Below, piece by piece: positions 10,957 to 22,224 of a stretch of 64,000 nucleotides of DNA. Position numbers and translations under genes: made by a program. Positions within the stretch are counted from its first letter, which is position 1, and each line of letters opens with the position of its first letter. The notes beneath the pieces were generated by a model. It searched no databases. It had not been told where the DNA came from and worked only from the letters and a program-made list of their open reading frames with translations. Location: positions 6,191,501 through 6,255,500 of the forward strand of contig NC_070560.1 in NCBI RefSeq assembly GCF_026914185.1, read 5' to 3'. The stretch is from Puccinia triticina (lineage: Eukaryota; Basidiomycota; Pucciniomycetes; Pucciniales; Pucciniaceae).

Positions 10957-11795
10957 CCAGTCATCAAGTGGATACACACTCTAGAGCTGGCACTCTTGCA
11001 CCCGCTGGCGGGTACCCACCCCCCTTCAGCAGGTGACTGTGTCCCTTGCAGGTAACCAAGGTAGGTTCAGGGTGTTGAATTTTATCAAAAAATTAAAGGA
11101 AGTAGCTCCCCACCTATCTTCAAGGACACACAGGTACCTGCTGAAGGGGGGCGGGTACCCGCCAGCGGGTGCAAAAGTGCCAGCTCTAACACACTCCACT
11201 CAATGACCCAACTGGGGCCATCTAGTGGATAGCCAATACCTCACCACTGGATGAACCAGTTGGCCATTGAGTGCACACTCCACTCCACTCAATGACCCAG
11301 CTGGGTCATCCAGACTCACTTGACAACTGAACCGGTCATCAAGTGGATACCCACTTCACTTGATGGCCATGCCTTTCCTTGAGTAGAGCAGGTATCCACT
11401 CAATTACCCAACCAAGTCATTGAGTGGAGTGGTTCTGGGTTGGTCATCAAGTAGAGTGTGTATCCACTGGGTCTGCCACTGGCCATTGAGTGTACCATCC
11501 ATTTGATGACTGGATGACCGGGTCATCAAGTGGAAGTGTGTATCCACCCAATGGCCGGGTTGATTATTGAGTGGGGTGTGTGAGTGTGTCCTGGAATAGT
11601 AGAGTGTTTATCCACTCAATAATTGGGTGGGGTCATCAGGTGGAGTTTGTGCTCAAACCAATGACCAGGTCATTGACTTGAGTGTGTACTTGACCCAATG
11701 ACCCGTCTTGACCAACCATTGGATGGAGGTATGCATTCCAGGTGATGACCGGTATTGACCAGATTGGAAATTGGAGTCTAAATTTTTATGGTTGC
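10957..11795. repeat. ACCGGTCAT(C/T)AAGTGG minisatellite
   Basis: Degenerate alternating repeats of GGTCATCAAGTGGAT and its complement (CCACTCAATGACC), unit about 20-40 bp. Related arrays lie at 43310-43400, 44080-44200 and 59815-60300. A MITE is inserted at 10982. Confidence 0.8.
10982..11188. mobile_element. hAT-type MITE with 8-bp target duplication
   Basis: Inverted ends TAGAGCTGGCAC and GTGCCAGCTCTA continue inward as CACCCGCTGGCGGGTACCC and its complement. It is flanked on both sides by ACACACTC (10974-10981 and 11189-11196), an 8-bp duplication typical of the hAT superfamily. No coding capacity in 207 bp. Confidence 0.85.
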
Positions 11796-11869
11796 CCTTG
11801 GATGACCAGAAATGCTGTTTCTGGTGGTGATTTAGGGTTAAAGCCTATTTTTTAAGCCCTGACCAGGAG

Positions 11870-12445
11870 TTTTAAGCTAACTTAACCTTTGTGGAGGGGG
11901 GACGCGGTCCTGCAGGGACCCTCCAAAGGAGGGACTTATACACTAAGTGGACCCCGTGGCCTGAGAGAATCAGGAACTTGGCCTTTTTCAATCCTGTGTA
12001 GCTTTGTCACATCACATCATGTGATTGAGTTGTAGGGGAACAAAAGATGCAGAACATCAAGGAGAATCTTTCCACCTATTGTCCTGTTTTTAGGGATATG
12101 TAATGACATTCAAATGTCTTTTTTTGCAACTTCATCTAGGTGGCTATATCCCGTATCACACATGTTGCACTGTACAGAATCTGGAATCCATGATGTTACA
12201 ACTCTGATTACAGCTCAACAAGAGGTGTTGAGGATGGGAAAAAATAGTAGAAAAATAAGGACAGCTTGGGCCATCCCAGAAATGTAAACAATTTCAAAAA
12301 TGGTGCAGAGGCTCATGAGGGAGAGTGATTCTAAAAAAGTCCCCACCAAAAGTCATAATTCTCTCAGGCCGCAGGGTTCACATAGCGCGTAAGTCCCTCC
12401 TTCGGAGGTCACTTTGCTCCCCCGAGGAGGGAATTAGCTAAGTTG
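11870..12445. mobile_element. MITE with long terminal inverted repeats
   Basis: The left arm (about 11875-11975: AAGCTAACTTAACC, CTCCAAAGGAGGGACTTA, GTGGCCTGAGAGAAT) is inverted in the right arm (about 12355-12445: ATTCTCTCAGGCCGC, AAGTCCCTCCTTCGGAGG, TTAGCTAAGTT). Arms are about 95-100 bp, core about 380 bp, with no coding frame. Confidence 0.8.
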
Positions 12446-12551
12446 GAGTTTTAAAGCTATCGTGACCCCCCCTTGTATCCAGCTCACAGCTCGCGAGCGG
12501 CTTGCTGTGATCACGTACTATTTCTGAAGAAAGGTCCATCAGGAGCAAACG

Positions 12552-12613
12552 AGCTTAACTAGGCCTCCGGGCGGGAGCGGTAGCGAGCAGCAGTGGAGGC
12601 CTATACCTTAAGT
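12552..12613. repeat. CTTA-type small hairpin
   Basis: CTTAACTAGGCCTCC at the left and GGAGGCCTATACCTTAAG at the right are inverted around a short GC-rich loop. Same class as 13084-13178, 51962-52024 and 58690-58850. Confidence 0.5.
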
Positions 12614-13093
12614 CGGGATTCCCGCGTGATGAGTTTTTCGATTTCGCGGGAAAACCCTCTTTTTTGACTTCCTCCTCCTGTACCCGCTTCTTTGATCATA
12701 TCCACCTGATTTCCTTAGCAGACAATGAAGGCCTGCTTCTTGTCTTTCTTTTGGTGTTATGTATCCTGTTGTACTGGTCCTCACTGATTTTATAAAGATT
12801 TTTGAAAACTGTCTGTTTTCAGCTCCCGAGGACTTGTTTTGGTGTGCGCGGGGTACTCGAACCGCTCGTTCGAGCAAAAAAAAGTTCAAAGTGTGATTTT
12901 ATGAAAATCATTATAAAATCACAAGTTTATGTACTTGTTCTGAGTTTGGGTTGGATGAACAGGAAGATGCTGCTCTTCCATAAAACCTGCTCAGAGATCC
13001 TCAAAGTTTTGAGGACATTGTGTAATTCGAGGCTGGAGTTTTCTCCCACCAAAAGGTGGCAAACTCATCACGCGGGTTTGCCGACCTAAGGCG
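12603..13093. mobile_element. MITE with GTCGG...CGCGTGATGAGTTT ends
   Basis: Left end ACCTTAAGTCGGGATTCCCG plus CGTGATGAGTTT. Right end AAACTCATCACGCGG plus TTTGCCGACCTAAGG, inverted. TIR about 36 bp with a few mismatches, element about 490 bp, no credible protein. Confidence 0.7.
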
Positions 13094-13178
13094 CAAGTCC
13101 CCCCTGCGGGGGGTTCGCTTCGCGAACCGACCAGCCAGCCAACTGGCTGGCGCACCCCGCAGCAGGGGACTTGTGTTA
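13084..13178. repeat. CTTA...AAGTCCCC hairpin
   Basis: CCTAAGGCGCAAGTCCCCCC at the left is inverted against GGGGACTTGTGTTAAG at the right, with inner palindromes (TTCGCTTCGCGAA, CCAGCCAACTGGCTGG). Predicted to form a compact stem. Confidence 0.6.
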
Positions 13179-13511
13179 AGTTCGGGGAGCAAACCACAAT
13201 AACATCAGACATCGAGTTGATCATCAGACGACGGCTGGCAAGAGGAAATGGCGAGTCAAACTGTGGGATGGGTTGGTAAACAGCTGATAACCTTGTGTTT
13301 TTTGCTTGCTGTGCAGACTGAAGCCTCACCACATCACACACTGCCATCGTAATATAGGAAACCCTTGGAATACATACGTTGGATTGATGACCTCTCGTGC
13401 TTCGTGTAGTCCAGTGACTGGCTAGAATCAGACTGTCCTCTGGCGTTATATCCATGCATGTGGCAGCTGGAACCCACTTTCCACTCGAATAGACTTCAAC
13501 TGGTCATACCC
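13179..13511 (+). promoter_or_regulatory. Upstream region of the DUF3292/GRAM gene
   Basis: No frame or terminal repeat seen. By position it holds the promoter and 5' UTR of the gene starting at 13512; no clear TATA box recognised. Confidence 0.35.
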
Positions 13512-16500
13512 ATGGCTCCCGGACCCAACCCAGAGCATAGCGCTCCCGGCAAAAGAAAACCCCCTCCTCTCCCACCCCGGCCATCGCCCAGTAGTCACCC
13601 TCCAGACGTTCCAGCGGCTCGACCTTCTGTTCGTGATTCGGATGGAAAAATCTCACTCATCTGTACGTCGCCAGTTGCATTGACTTCCCCCATGATTCTC
13701 TGTTGAGCAGGGGCCTGCGTGGAATCGCACCTTGAATCATGGATGTTTGCATTTCCAGATTGCTGACGACTAGTTTCACATGTTTGAATGTTTGCAAAAT
13801 CAGACAATCAACCAGCCACAGAACAATCGGACGTGAACCTTCCATCTGACAATCAAGCCCCCTTGTCTATATCTGCTTCGAAAACTAGCCAAGAAAACCC
13901 CGATAGATCCACGGAAAATGCAGATGTTGCCTCTTCAAACCAACCCTTCACTTCCGAACCGATTGATGAATCCATCGTAAACTCACACAAGCCCTCCCAG
14001 AACGACTCGTCAGAGCAAGCTCCCCCGGTCAACTACGAGAACTCAACACAAAATGAGTCTCACCGACCGCACGAGCGAGTTGATAGCACGTCCGATTTTT
14101 CATTTTGCCTCAATTCAACTCAAGACGAAGGACGGCAAGAGCCAGACGATAGAGCAGACCGCTATGATGAAACGCTGGCGGAGATCGAAGGATTCGAGGT
14201 TTCTGAATTCCTGAGACGTAGCTCCAAGTATCTGAATGAAGTCAGCTTCCAAGGTTTCGAATCCGAGGCGACATCGGCCTCAGTACCCAAGTTGGATGAT
14301 TTCCGATCGCCTGGTGGTGTGATTGATTGGGTTGGTTATTTCAACGCTCATGCGGCCGCCCAACTCGAGCGATACTGTCCTTACGCACTCCGCTCCAATC
14401 CGACTAGAGCACCAGTATCAATGAGTCAACTCAAAGCCCATGCCTCTCGCTCTTATGTCGCCATCCTCCCCGAATTATGGGATATCATATCCGGAAACCA
14501 GCTGAGCAACATATACCGCTGGGAATACCCCAGAAGAACCGCATTCTATTTATTTGTCAGTGTTCAACGATCAATTTCATTGATTCTCAACTCACGTCCA
14601 TTCGAATCATTTAAGTTGATTTTGGTGTGATACCTCATGTTGTAGTAGACTTATTATCTCCTTTGGGCTGCGGACTTGATCCCAAGCTTTATTGTGGGAT
14701 ATGGATTATATCGGTTAGTTAACCGACAGCTGAATCCTCCGACTATCTCACAACTCAGACAAGAAGTCAGTCAACGATACCAGGTGGGCAAACAAGCAGA
14801 AAAAATAGGATCTGAAGGATTCTTAGATATGAAGAATGGTATGACCGGTTCGGTGACTAAAGGCGTATTAGGAAATTCGATGGTCTTTGCCGGTGTCGCC
14901 ATGGGGACCAGTATTCCGGGCACCGGAACGTCGGGCACTGGCCCTGCTCCCAGTTCTTCTCATACCTTACCGAAGAAGAATGACTATCGAAGCCTATATA
15001 GCTTCAGTCGTAACCTCTACTCTGACCATGGCCACGAAATTCAGAATCTGTTGGCAGACCTGGCGGACATCGGGGAGAAGATAAGAAAGTAAATCATCTA
15101 ATTACAATTTCCACCTTCACTCGTTTGCAAGACTTGTGCGTGATATTTGACAATACATGATTTGCTTTGTTTTTTCGGTCCCTTGATTGGCATCACCCTC
15201 CCGAAGTCTTTATTTATGGAGACGACCACGCGCATGCTGGAGAACAAGCTTCATGTTGACAGGGATACTGCTTTATACATTGGCGATTTCCCAAAAATGG
15301 CTGATCAAGAACTTCTTGGGATGGCTAGGAGTCGAGTTTTTCTTTTTATTGGGATTCACGGATAAACACCCGAAATTCCGGAAGATTTTGAATCCGATTT
15401 GGTTGGTCTTATACGACATCCCAACCGACGCTGAATTTGCGCTGGAGGTTTTACAAGAAAGTGGGAAAAAGGCAAACCAATCGTTATTTCATCATCGGAA
15501 TATCTTCAAAAAACATCACCATTATCCTTCGATTTTTTTGCACAAGAAGAGCAGATCTGCTTCCTCCTTGGCTGACCGAAAACGGGAAAATTCGGTCGAT
15601 GAAAGCTCGAACACCGCTTCAACTCAGCGCAAACGAGCGAGTATCATATCATCTGATAGCTCTGTGGTGTCTGCCGTTCGCAGTCTTCCAGAATCTGATA
15701 CCTGGAAGCGATGGACCCAAAAAGTCGCGCATGGAAGTAGCGGAGTTGTCAACTTGGCAAAGAAGATATACGTGAGTATTCTTCGCCATTTCTTGATCCG
15801 ATTTGGTCCCATCTCTTTATCAAAATGATGGATTTCCATCAGCCTGGCTAAATTATTATCTACTTGCAGCCCAGTGATCAGCACCAATCTGATGTGTCAG
15901 ACTCCCGAAATCTGCCCGACAACAATATACCTTCTATATCACCCAAAACGTTTGCTTTCTTGAATGGAAAAGTACCCGGTAAATACATAACATCTTATCC
16001 ATTCTTTACAGAAGTAGCCTCGCTCACATGTGTAAAAATCCTTGGTTTCCTGACCATGTACACACAGGTAATCTCGTCGTCCACAGAGATTGGATCTGTT
16101 TTGAACCATTGAAAGGATTTAGGAGCAAAGCTTCAAGTTTGAAATCGACGCTCATCAAGCCCGAGCCGGTTTCCCTGACACCCAGAAGTAGAACCGTATC
16201 GGCCATCTCTTCGTCCTCCTCATTAGCATCCTCCACAAAGTCAACGCCCAAAGGGAAATCCAGTGGAGAGATGCTTGGTTCGGATCGTCAAAGTCCGGTC
16301 GAGGATGCCATCGAACACGGTGACGCTGTTACAGACTTGTCGACTGATGGTCCCAGCTCGAGCGATTTCAAAATCCAATTCAAAGAAATCATCAAGATCA
16401 AGAAAATCAAACGGTCCATCGTCTTTGGACTTGGCTTTCGGATCAGCGATGGCATTGAATTCTATCTCGATAATTCAACAGTTGAGTTCCTCTATCTTGA

Positions 16501-16714
16501 ACACGACAGATCTTTCTTTTTCCGCGCAAAAATCTCACCTATTATCATCTCACATTTGTTTTCCCTACAACAAATCACTTAACAAATCCTCTTCGGTTTC
16601 TAGGTTTTGAGTTTTGATAATATTCTCAACCGTGATCAGTACTTCAATGAGCTCTTGTTACTATGTAGCCATCATTCCCAAAGAAAACGCGACCACCAAG
16701 AGCAGATGTCGTAA
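13512..16714 (+). CDS. DUF3292-type membrane protein with GRAM domain, 7 exons
   Basis: Exons 13512-13662, 13804-14555, 14649-15088, 15207-15771, 15870-15978, 16068-16480 and 16604-16714 join in frame (2541 nt, 846 residues). Each intron has a GT donor and AG acceptor with matching phase. Order: a Pro-rich N-terminus (KRKPPPLPPRPSPS); an acidic, Ser-rich linker; a conserved region with SYVAILPELWDIISGN; a membrane hairpin across the exon 2/3 join (FYLFTYYLLWAADLIPSF); a second hydrophobic pair in exon 4 (SFMLTGILLYTLAI, WLGVEFFFLLGF); then TDKHPKFRKILNP and DIPTDAEFALEVL, which I recognise as DUF3292 signatures. The C-terminus is a split GRAM-like domain (PKTFAFLNGKVPGNLVV, then GIEFYLDNSTVLSFDNIL). 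GRAM domains bind membrane lipids, so a role at an internal membrane is likely. The acceptors at 13803 and 15206 are the least certain. Intact, single-copy host-type gene. Confidence 0.82.
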
Positions 16715-17182
16715 GATATACTTCTTTCTTCCACATCTCATGTCGTGCTTCCAAGAACATAGTTTTCCGAGTTATTCGGAATGGGCCACTTGCACACGGA
16801 AAAATAAGCCTCAAATGTTGTTCTACAACAGAAAATCATTTATTTTGATTAGCCCATAATTACCCTTTTCCCATCGTCTGTTTCAGCGCCTTTTGTCATA
16901 CAATAGGTTTTGTAAACTAACAACTATCCTTATTGCTGCCCGTGTGTACGATATATTACTTTAATATAACCATTTCCCCCTTGCATGCGATGTTTTTCTG
17001 GCTTATCAAATTGAAGATGGCTAATAGTGATGACATAATTACTTAGTGTGTTTTGATATTATTTACTAGGACTGCAGATATGGCTTACTTTTATCACAAC
17101 TTCCAGCCAATGAGACAGATGAAAAACAAAGCGTGTTACCCAGAAATACCTCTCAAGTGTAATGAATTGCCCGGATATCTGA
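16715..17182. other. 3' flank of the DUF3292 gene, nothing recognised
   Basis: AT-rich intergenic sequence, probably 3' UTR then spacer. Confidence 0.4.
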
Positions 17183-17390
17183 GGGCCTGTGCCATATAAC
17201 ACACCAATTTTTCCAAATTAACATGGGATTTTATTTTCTCAAAAATGGTGTACCAAGTATTGCTCATTATGAAGATGATCACCACTGGTTCCAGCAATAC
17301 TGGGTGTATGGATTTCATATTTTGAAGAAAGTCAAATTGAAATTGAAATCCAAAATTGGAATTTGTTGCTATGTAGTGTGGTACAGGCCC
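17183..17390. mobile_element. PIF/Harbinger-type MITE
   Basis: Ends GGGCCTGTGCCATAT and inverted GTGGTACAGGCCC, flanked by TGA on both sides (17180-17182, 17391-17393). The same terminal sequence occurs in the MITE at 58456-58655. 208 bp, non-coding. Confidence 0.75.
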
Positions 17391-17779
17391 TGAATTTTAC
17401 TGAGTCAAGTGAGTCTGTAGTGCTTTTCCAATACAGTGCCACCCCCTGTAACATAGCACTATTCAGGGCCATGAAAAATTGACTCCCAAAAATTGAAAGT
17501 GCAACTCCAAAACACTGCAAGAAAAAGTCAAGCAACTGCAAGCAGTTCACATGCAAGAACTCCAAGCAAGCTTCCGGTATTACACAAGCCTTTGTCAAGG
17601 CTTAACCTTGACCAAGTTTCAATGCACAGTACTATGCATCCAGTGAAAGTGCAGAAAACACTGATGTGTGTTTGGGTGGAGCTAGAACAGAAGTTCCACA
17701 GTAGTAACCCACATTTCAACTGGTAGCAGTTTCTGGACTTTTTATTGCAGAGAAATGGAGCAGACATCCTGACAACAAT
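17391..17779. other. Spacer between MITEs
   Basis: Small frames on both strands, none with recognisable similarity. Confidence 0.35.
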
Positions 17780-18472
17780 GGGCCTTTACTATACAGATAT
17801 TGGTATAGTATTGTTATTGTATTTTTTTGGTCCAATAACAGTACTGTTATTTCCATTTTCAGCAATGGATTTTTAATACTATATCCAATTACAGGATTTT
17901 TTCTTTTTGGAGAATACTATATCCAAATGAAGGAAGAAACAAAAAAATCTTAATACTATACTGGCCAGATGCGGCCAGTACCACTACTTTGTAGGGATGA
18001 AAATCTATCTATTTCTTGGGCTTGGGGATCAGAGCACCCAAAGCCTTTCCAGCCTCAGCAAAGTCCTCTGAGAGGGTAAAATCCTCACAAAGCCACATAA
18101 GGCTGCTGACGGATTGTGAAATAGTTGAAGGGAACAAACTACCACATCTGGAGCCACATACATCTGCAGCTGCAGAGAACAAGAGCTAACCAGTGTTCCT
18201 AAATAAGCCCATGCTATTCCTGCAAGGACCAGGTAAGTGGAATGGTTTGCCAGTACAATCATCAGGAGCCCACATTCAATTGCCTTATGTTTACACCTGG
18301 TTCAGTGCATTATTGTGGTAACCAGGGGCAAAAAAAGTTACTATACCAGTATTTTTTGTTTCTGAAAAAAAAACACAGAATACTATATGGGCCACTTGGA
18401 ACAAGAGCCAATACTAGTACAGTTATAAGTATAGGTTGGTACCACCAGACCTATACTATAACAGAAAGGCCC
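17780..18472. mobile_element. Candidate TIR element, CTATACTATA-rich
   Basis: Left end GGGCCTTTACTATACAGATA and right end CTATACTATAACAGAAAGGCCC are imperfect inverted repeats. Subterminal AATACTATA/TATAGTATT motifs recur on both sides (17810-17970 and 18370-18460). No transposase frame and no clear target duplication. Confidence 0.5.
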
Positions 18473-18829
18473 AGTTATGGCGGCATGGTTTTCTGCAGGG
18501 GCGGGGACCTCAGGAGCAGGAGTGATGTGCTTGGAGGCCGCGTTGGAGTTTGCGTCAGCCATGGTCAAGTCCACAACTGGGGCTGGAAAATATGGAGTTC
18601 TAGTCAGTATGGGCTGGGCGCAGCAAGCGGAAAACTATAGACTTACGGTCCGGACTGAAGCGGCAACGCGGAGGAGATCTGGAGACCGAGTTTCTGCGCT
18701 CAACGGTGCAAATGGGAGACCAAGTTTGGGATCCGGAGCCATCGGTCCCAAAGCGGAGGCGCGGGGGAGAGCGAGATCTGGATCGGTGATCCGCTTGGCG
18801 GCATAGGAGGGAGCGGGGGGCTGTCAGAG

Positions 18830-19457
18830 TCAAGGCCTGGGGTCGACAAGCAGGGGAGCCGCAGTTCCGGGTGTCATACGCGCGAGTAGAGCATTCGTAG
18901 CAACCGGTGGGATTGGCGGAGGGCATGGGCTCGGCAGCGAGAAGGCTGGACGGAGGAGGGTTTTGGGGTCCAAGGGACGGCGGGGGCGGCGGTGCGGAGG
19001 CACTAGCTGCGGGGCGACGAGGGAGACGATCGTCAAAGAGAGGCTGGTCAACTCCGTACTTCTCTTTCTACGCGTGGACCGCGGCAGACGCAAAGCTGGC
19101 GCGAGCCGGAGGTGGAGACATAAGATTGCGGGCGGGGCACTCGGGGGAAGGGGTGCAAGACGGCACGGGGATGGGCTCGGAGTCTTGCCCTCAGCGGCAA
19201 CAGTTATCGCGCGGAGGCGATGGGTTGTGGCCGCGTTTTCCGTGCGTGTTGGAGTTACCCTTGGAGGTAGAGGTGCGAGGAGGAGTAGAAGCACGGTTGT
19301 TGGAGGGGCTGGTACGGGGTTTTCTGGGTCAAGCGCCAGCGGAGGAGGTCACGTCCGAGCATTTGCGTTTGGACGTGTGACAGCTATCACATGTGCGTCC
19401 AGGGATCGGGCGGATGCAAAGGATTCCACAGTTGATACAGGACTTGCAGGGTGCCAT
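18830..19457 (-). pseudogene. Zn(II)2Cys6-motif ORF with Pro-rich tail, frame-broken
   Basis: The ATG at 19457 (minus) opens 42 residues with CKSCINCGILC then TCDSCHTSKRKC. Spacing is C-x2-C-x6-C-x8-C-x2-C-x6-C, which matches the fungal binuclear zinc cluster (DNA-binding). The frame stops at 19329. An overlapping minus frame (19294-18830) continues with a Pro/Ala/Leu/Arg-rich low-complexity protein. The break may be a frameshift or an unrecognised intron. TATTTATA on minus lies about 110 bp upstream. It could be a lineage-specific small Cys-rich gene rather than a transcription factor remnant. Confidence 0.4.
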
Positions 19458-20639
19458 GGTGGGAGTGGAGGGATTGGAGCGATGTAGTGATAGGGGTGGG
19501 AGTGTTGGAGTAAAGGGGGGGAAGATCCTGGGGCAGGACTTCAAAACCAGGGCGGATGTGGTGGTATAAATAGGAGATCCGTCAGGAAATGCCCCACAAA
19601 GCAGCATGGCCGGAAGGCGCCGGTGGCTGAGCTCATTGGAAAGCTTGTGCATTCCTTATAGAGTAGAAAAGCATGCGTGCTTATATGCTGCTGAGGGAAC
19701 CTTGAATGTACAACAAAACAAAAGCATGCGGAAAGTCAACGGGCAGAGGTGGGCCCGGACCGGGGAACCGGGGTTCAAGCCACAGCCTAGACAGAGATTT
19801 AGCTGAGAGTTGGAGTAGGACTGCGGCGTACTGAGCGCACTGACGGACTAGTAGCAGCGCGGAGTTAGGTGAACTGGGGCAGCAGAAGCGGACTTCATCA
19901 GCGGATGATGTTGGGGTGGAAGCACTGGGTAGAGACTATCTCCGGAGGCTAGTTGCGGGGTGCGGGAGAACAGGTGTCAGAGATGTGCTAGGCTGGGATG
20001 TGATGCAGGTGGAGTTTGTTTGTGCGGGAAAGGGGGAATGCGGATGATGTTGGGTGGGAATGGAGGACGGCGGGGCGGACAGAGTGGGGGTGTGTGTCAC
20101 TTTACGGATTACAAGCATGCGGAGAGTTTGTACCTACCCTAAAATCATACCTTTGTGGAGTTCTTGCGTGCAGGAACGGAGCAGTTGAACCCTTCTTAGA
20201 CTAGGCGGATTGTATCAGACTTGCTGAAGGGATTCATATGTTGCAGAGTTTCAGTTCTGACTACAAAACAAGCCCGGAACTATTCTAGAAGGAAGGCGGA
20301 CACTCAACTTTATCTATATGTCCCGCTTTTTATTCAACACTGCCAGAACCTTGCAACCTCCGGGGCCCTGCTGTGCCAGCTGGGCCAAAATTTTGGCTGG
20401 TTGGAGATGTCCAATGGAAACTTACATATTGTGATTCTGCTTAAGCTTGAACAATTCAAGATTTTCAGTGGGCTAAAGTTATGGCCTTTCAGCCACAGAA
20501 CCGGTAAAATTTTGGTTTTCTGACAAACATAGCTGCAAACTTGGCATGTCAGCCCCTTATTGTTGCCTAGCAAGAAGGGTGGAAACCTGAACTCAAATGT
20601 CAGGATTCCATGATTTTGAGTTCACAGCTCAAAAATCTA
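19458..20639. other. No recognisable gene
   Basis: Purine-rich spacer to about 20200, then an unclassified segment with local palindromes (for example GGCCAAAATTTTGGC near 20380). No protein similarity seen. Confidence 0.35.
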
Positions 20640-21450
20640 TCCAAGCATTCCTGGAATCACAATACCATCAAGCGGATGCTTGGAGACCATCTGGGGGATG
20701 CTTAATTGGGATACATCTATATCCATCATGAAGAGTAGTATCCTGTGGATGTTTCCTGCCCTGCAAGAGCTGTATGTCCAGGGACATGTCCAAAAGTATG
20801 TCCCATGGACATCCAGCATGACCCATGGTGGAGATGGTGGAGCGGTGGCTAACAAGGACTATCACGGTTTTGTCAGATAGTCAAGCAGAAATCATGAGGC
20901 TCAGGCGGCCAACAGCACCAAAACCAGGGCAGTATCTCCTACTGAAATTGTTGGAAATAGTGAACATGCTCCTGGCTGACATAGTGGTCTGTATATGGTG
21001 ATGTCCTGGGCATGTGGGGGTGCAGGGGAACGTTAGGGCAGATGAGGAGGCAGGGAGAGCCTGCAAGATGGAACTGGGGTTGATTCAACTCAAATGGAGC
21101 CTCAAGGTGGTGTGAGGACAAATGGTGGAATGGCGGCAAAGGAGAAAGGATTGACCGGCGCTGGAATTTCCCTTTTCTAAAATATTTCATCATCTGCAAT
21201 CTGGACATGTCCATCTAATTGACTTCAGATTTCAAATCAAACTCAACCCCTACCCGGTATGCAACACTTGCAATGTCAAGGAGACAGTGGAGCATTTTTT
21301 GGTCTATTGCCATGCACATCTTCAACACAGACAACAAATGCGGCGGGCGTTGAAGGAAATTAAATTAAGATCAATCTTGTTATTGGCTCGGTACTTGCTA
21401 AACACTCAGGCAGTAGCTCTCTTTATTTAAGACTCAGGACAATTCAGAGA
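20640..21450 (+). pseudogene. LINE (non-LTR retrotransposon) 3' end, dead
   Basis: The plus frame near 20850-21060 reads ITVLSDSQAEIMRLRRP, then KPGQYLLLKLLE, then CPGHVGVQGNVRADEEAG. This is the ribonuclease H domain found at the C-terminus of many LINE polyproteins. It continues near 21180-21330 with a tail reading SGHVHLIDFRFQIKLNPYP, then CNTCNVKETVEHFLVYC, a CxxC-type zinc-binding segment also typical of these elements. A TGA lies inside the RNase H motif (ATATGG-TGA-TGTCCTGGGCAT near 20998), and further stops follow near 21110. The RT and endonuclease domains are absent: a 5'-truncated copy. Confidence 0.75.
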
Positions 21451-21602
21451 TACTTGTAGCTGCATTTTCTCAACCTTTTGAAGTGGGTAAACCAGCCCAG
21501 GCAAACACACGTTCTTTGTCTTGGGCCTGTCACCAGCACCAGGGTCTCCTCAAAATTGTTTCTTTTGTTTCCCTTTTTTCTCTCTTTTTGTTATCATTTC
21601 TA

Positions 21603-21690
21603 GGGAGTTGAAAAATCAACTCCCAAAAATTAATAAATTGACTCCCAAATGTTGCGGACATCCCAAAGAACGCAATTTGATGTCCGCCTT
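21603..21690. repeat. Inverted repeat, partner at 27980-28065
   Basis: GGAGTTGAAAAATCAACTCC and TTAATAAATTGACTCCC are found in reverse complement at 27980-28065, on the far side of the copia insertion. Before that insertion these arms were about 700 bp apart. Confidence 0.7.
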
Positions 21691-21828
21691 GGGTCTCCAG
21701 GACCCAAAATTTGTCTGGGAATTTTTTGGGAGTTGGAAAATTAATTCCGCTATCCAGAATGGGAGTCAGAATTTTAATTTCACAAAAAATGCTGAAAAAT
21801 AAAGAAAAAAAATCTACCTCCTCACTGG

Positions 21829-21932
21829 GGCGCCCAAAGCCCCCAACAATTTTACAGCAGTCAGAAAGTGCTCTTAAGAGCACATGGTGAACTGCACGGC
21901 ATTAGCACACCCCAGGAAATGGGTGTGCTACT
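21829..21932. repeat. First unit of a tandem duplication, split by the copia element
   Basis: GCCCAAAGCCCCC...GTGTGCTACT at 21829-21932 continues at 27766-27815. Together they form a diverged copy of the unit at about 27820-27990 (CCCCAAAGCCC, TTACAG, TAGCACAC, CTAATTTGGAGGATTTCCTACT). Confidence 0.65.
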
Positions 21933-22056
21933 TGTTGTGTAGAGAGCTCCGAGTGATCAATACTTTTCATCTAGAAGAGAGGAAAAGAGACTATATAGAC
22001 TATCTACACGGACTGTGACATGTGTCGCAGTCGAGTACTGTGACTATGTCACAACA
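21933..22056 (-). repeat. Copia 3' LTR, 124 bp
   Basis: Reads the same as 27637-27760. Begins and ends with the TG...CA type dinucleotides. Confidence 0.95.
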
Positions 22057-22070
22057 TCCCCCCCCTCGAC
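22057..22070 (-). other. Copia polypurine tract
   Basis: On minus GTCGAGGGGGGGGA abuts the 3' LTR. Confidence 0.85.
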
Positions 22071-22131
22071 AAGACACTGATAAACATGAGAGAAAAGAAA
22101 CAAAAGAAACAAAAAACATAATAAAGAGGGA

Positions 22132-22135
<4 letters not shown>

Positions 22136-22164
<29 letters not shown>

Positions 22165-22183
22165 AAAGAAAAAAAAAAAAAAC
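22136..22183. repeat. GAAA microsatellite in copia 3' UTR
   Basis: About eight GAAA units followed by a poly-A run on the plus strand, between the Gag-Pol stop and the polypurine tract. Confidence 0.85.
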
Positions 22184-22224
22184 TAGAAACCCTGTACCGC
22201 CTTCCCACACTTTCCATGTGCCAG

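Noticed and set aside
13595..13845. Minus-strand frames opposite the first exons of the DUF3292 gene
   Set aside because: Shadows of the coding strand; splice phases and domains all support the plus strand.
18477..19487. Several long overlapping frames on both strands
   Set aside because: GC-rich, low-complexity Gly/Arg and Pro/Ala translations with no domains. Only the Cys6 motif on minus looks meaningful.
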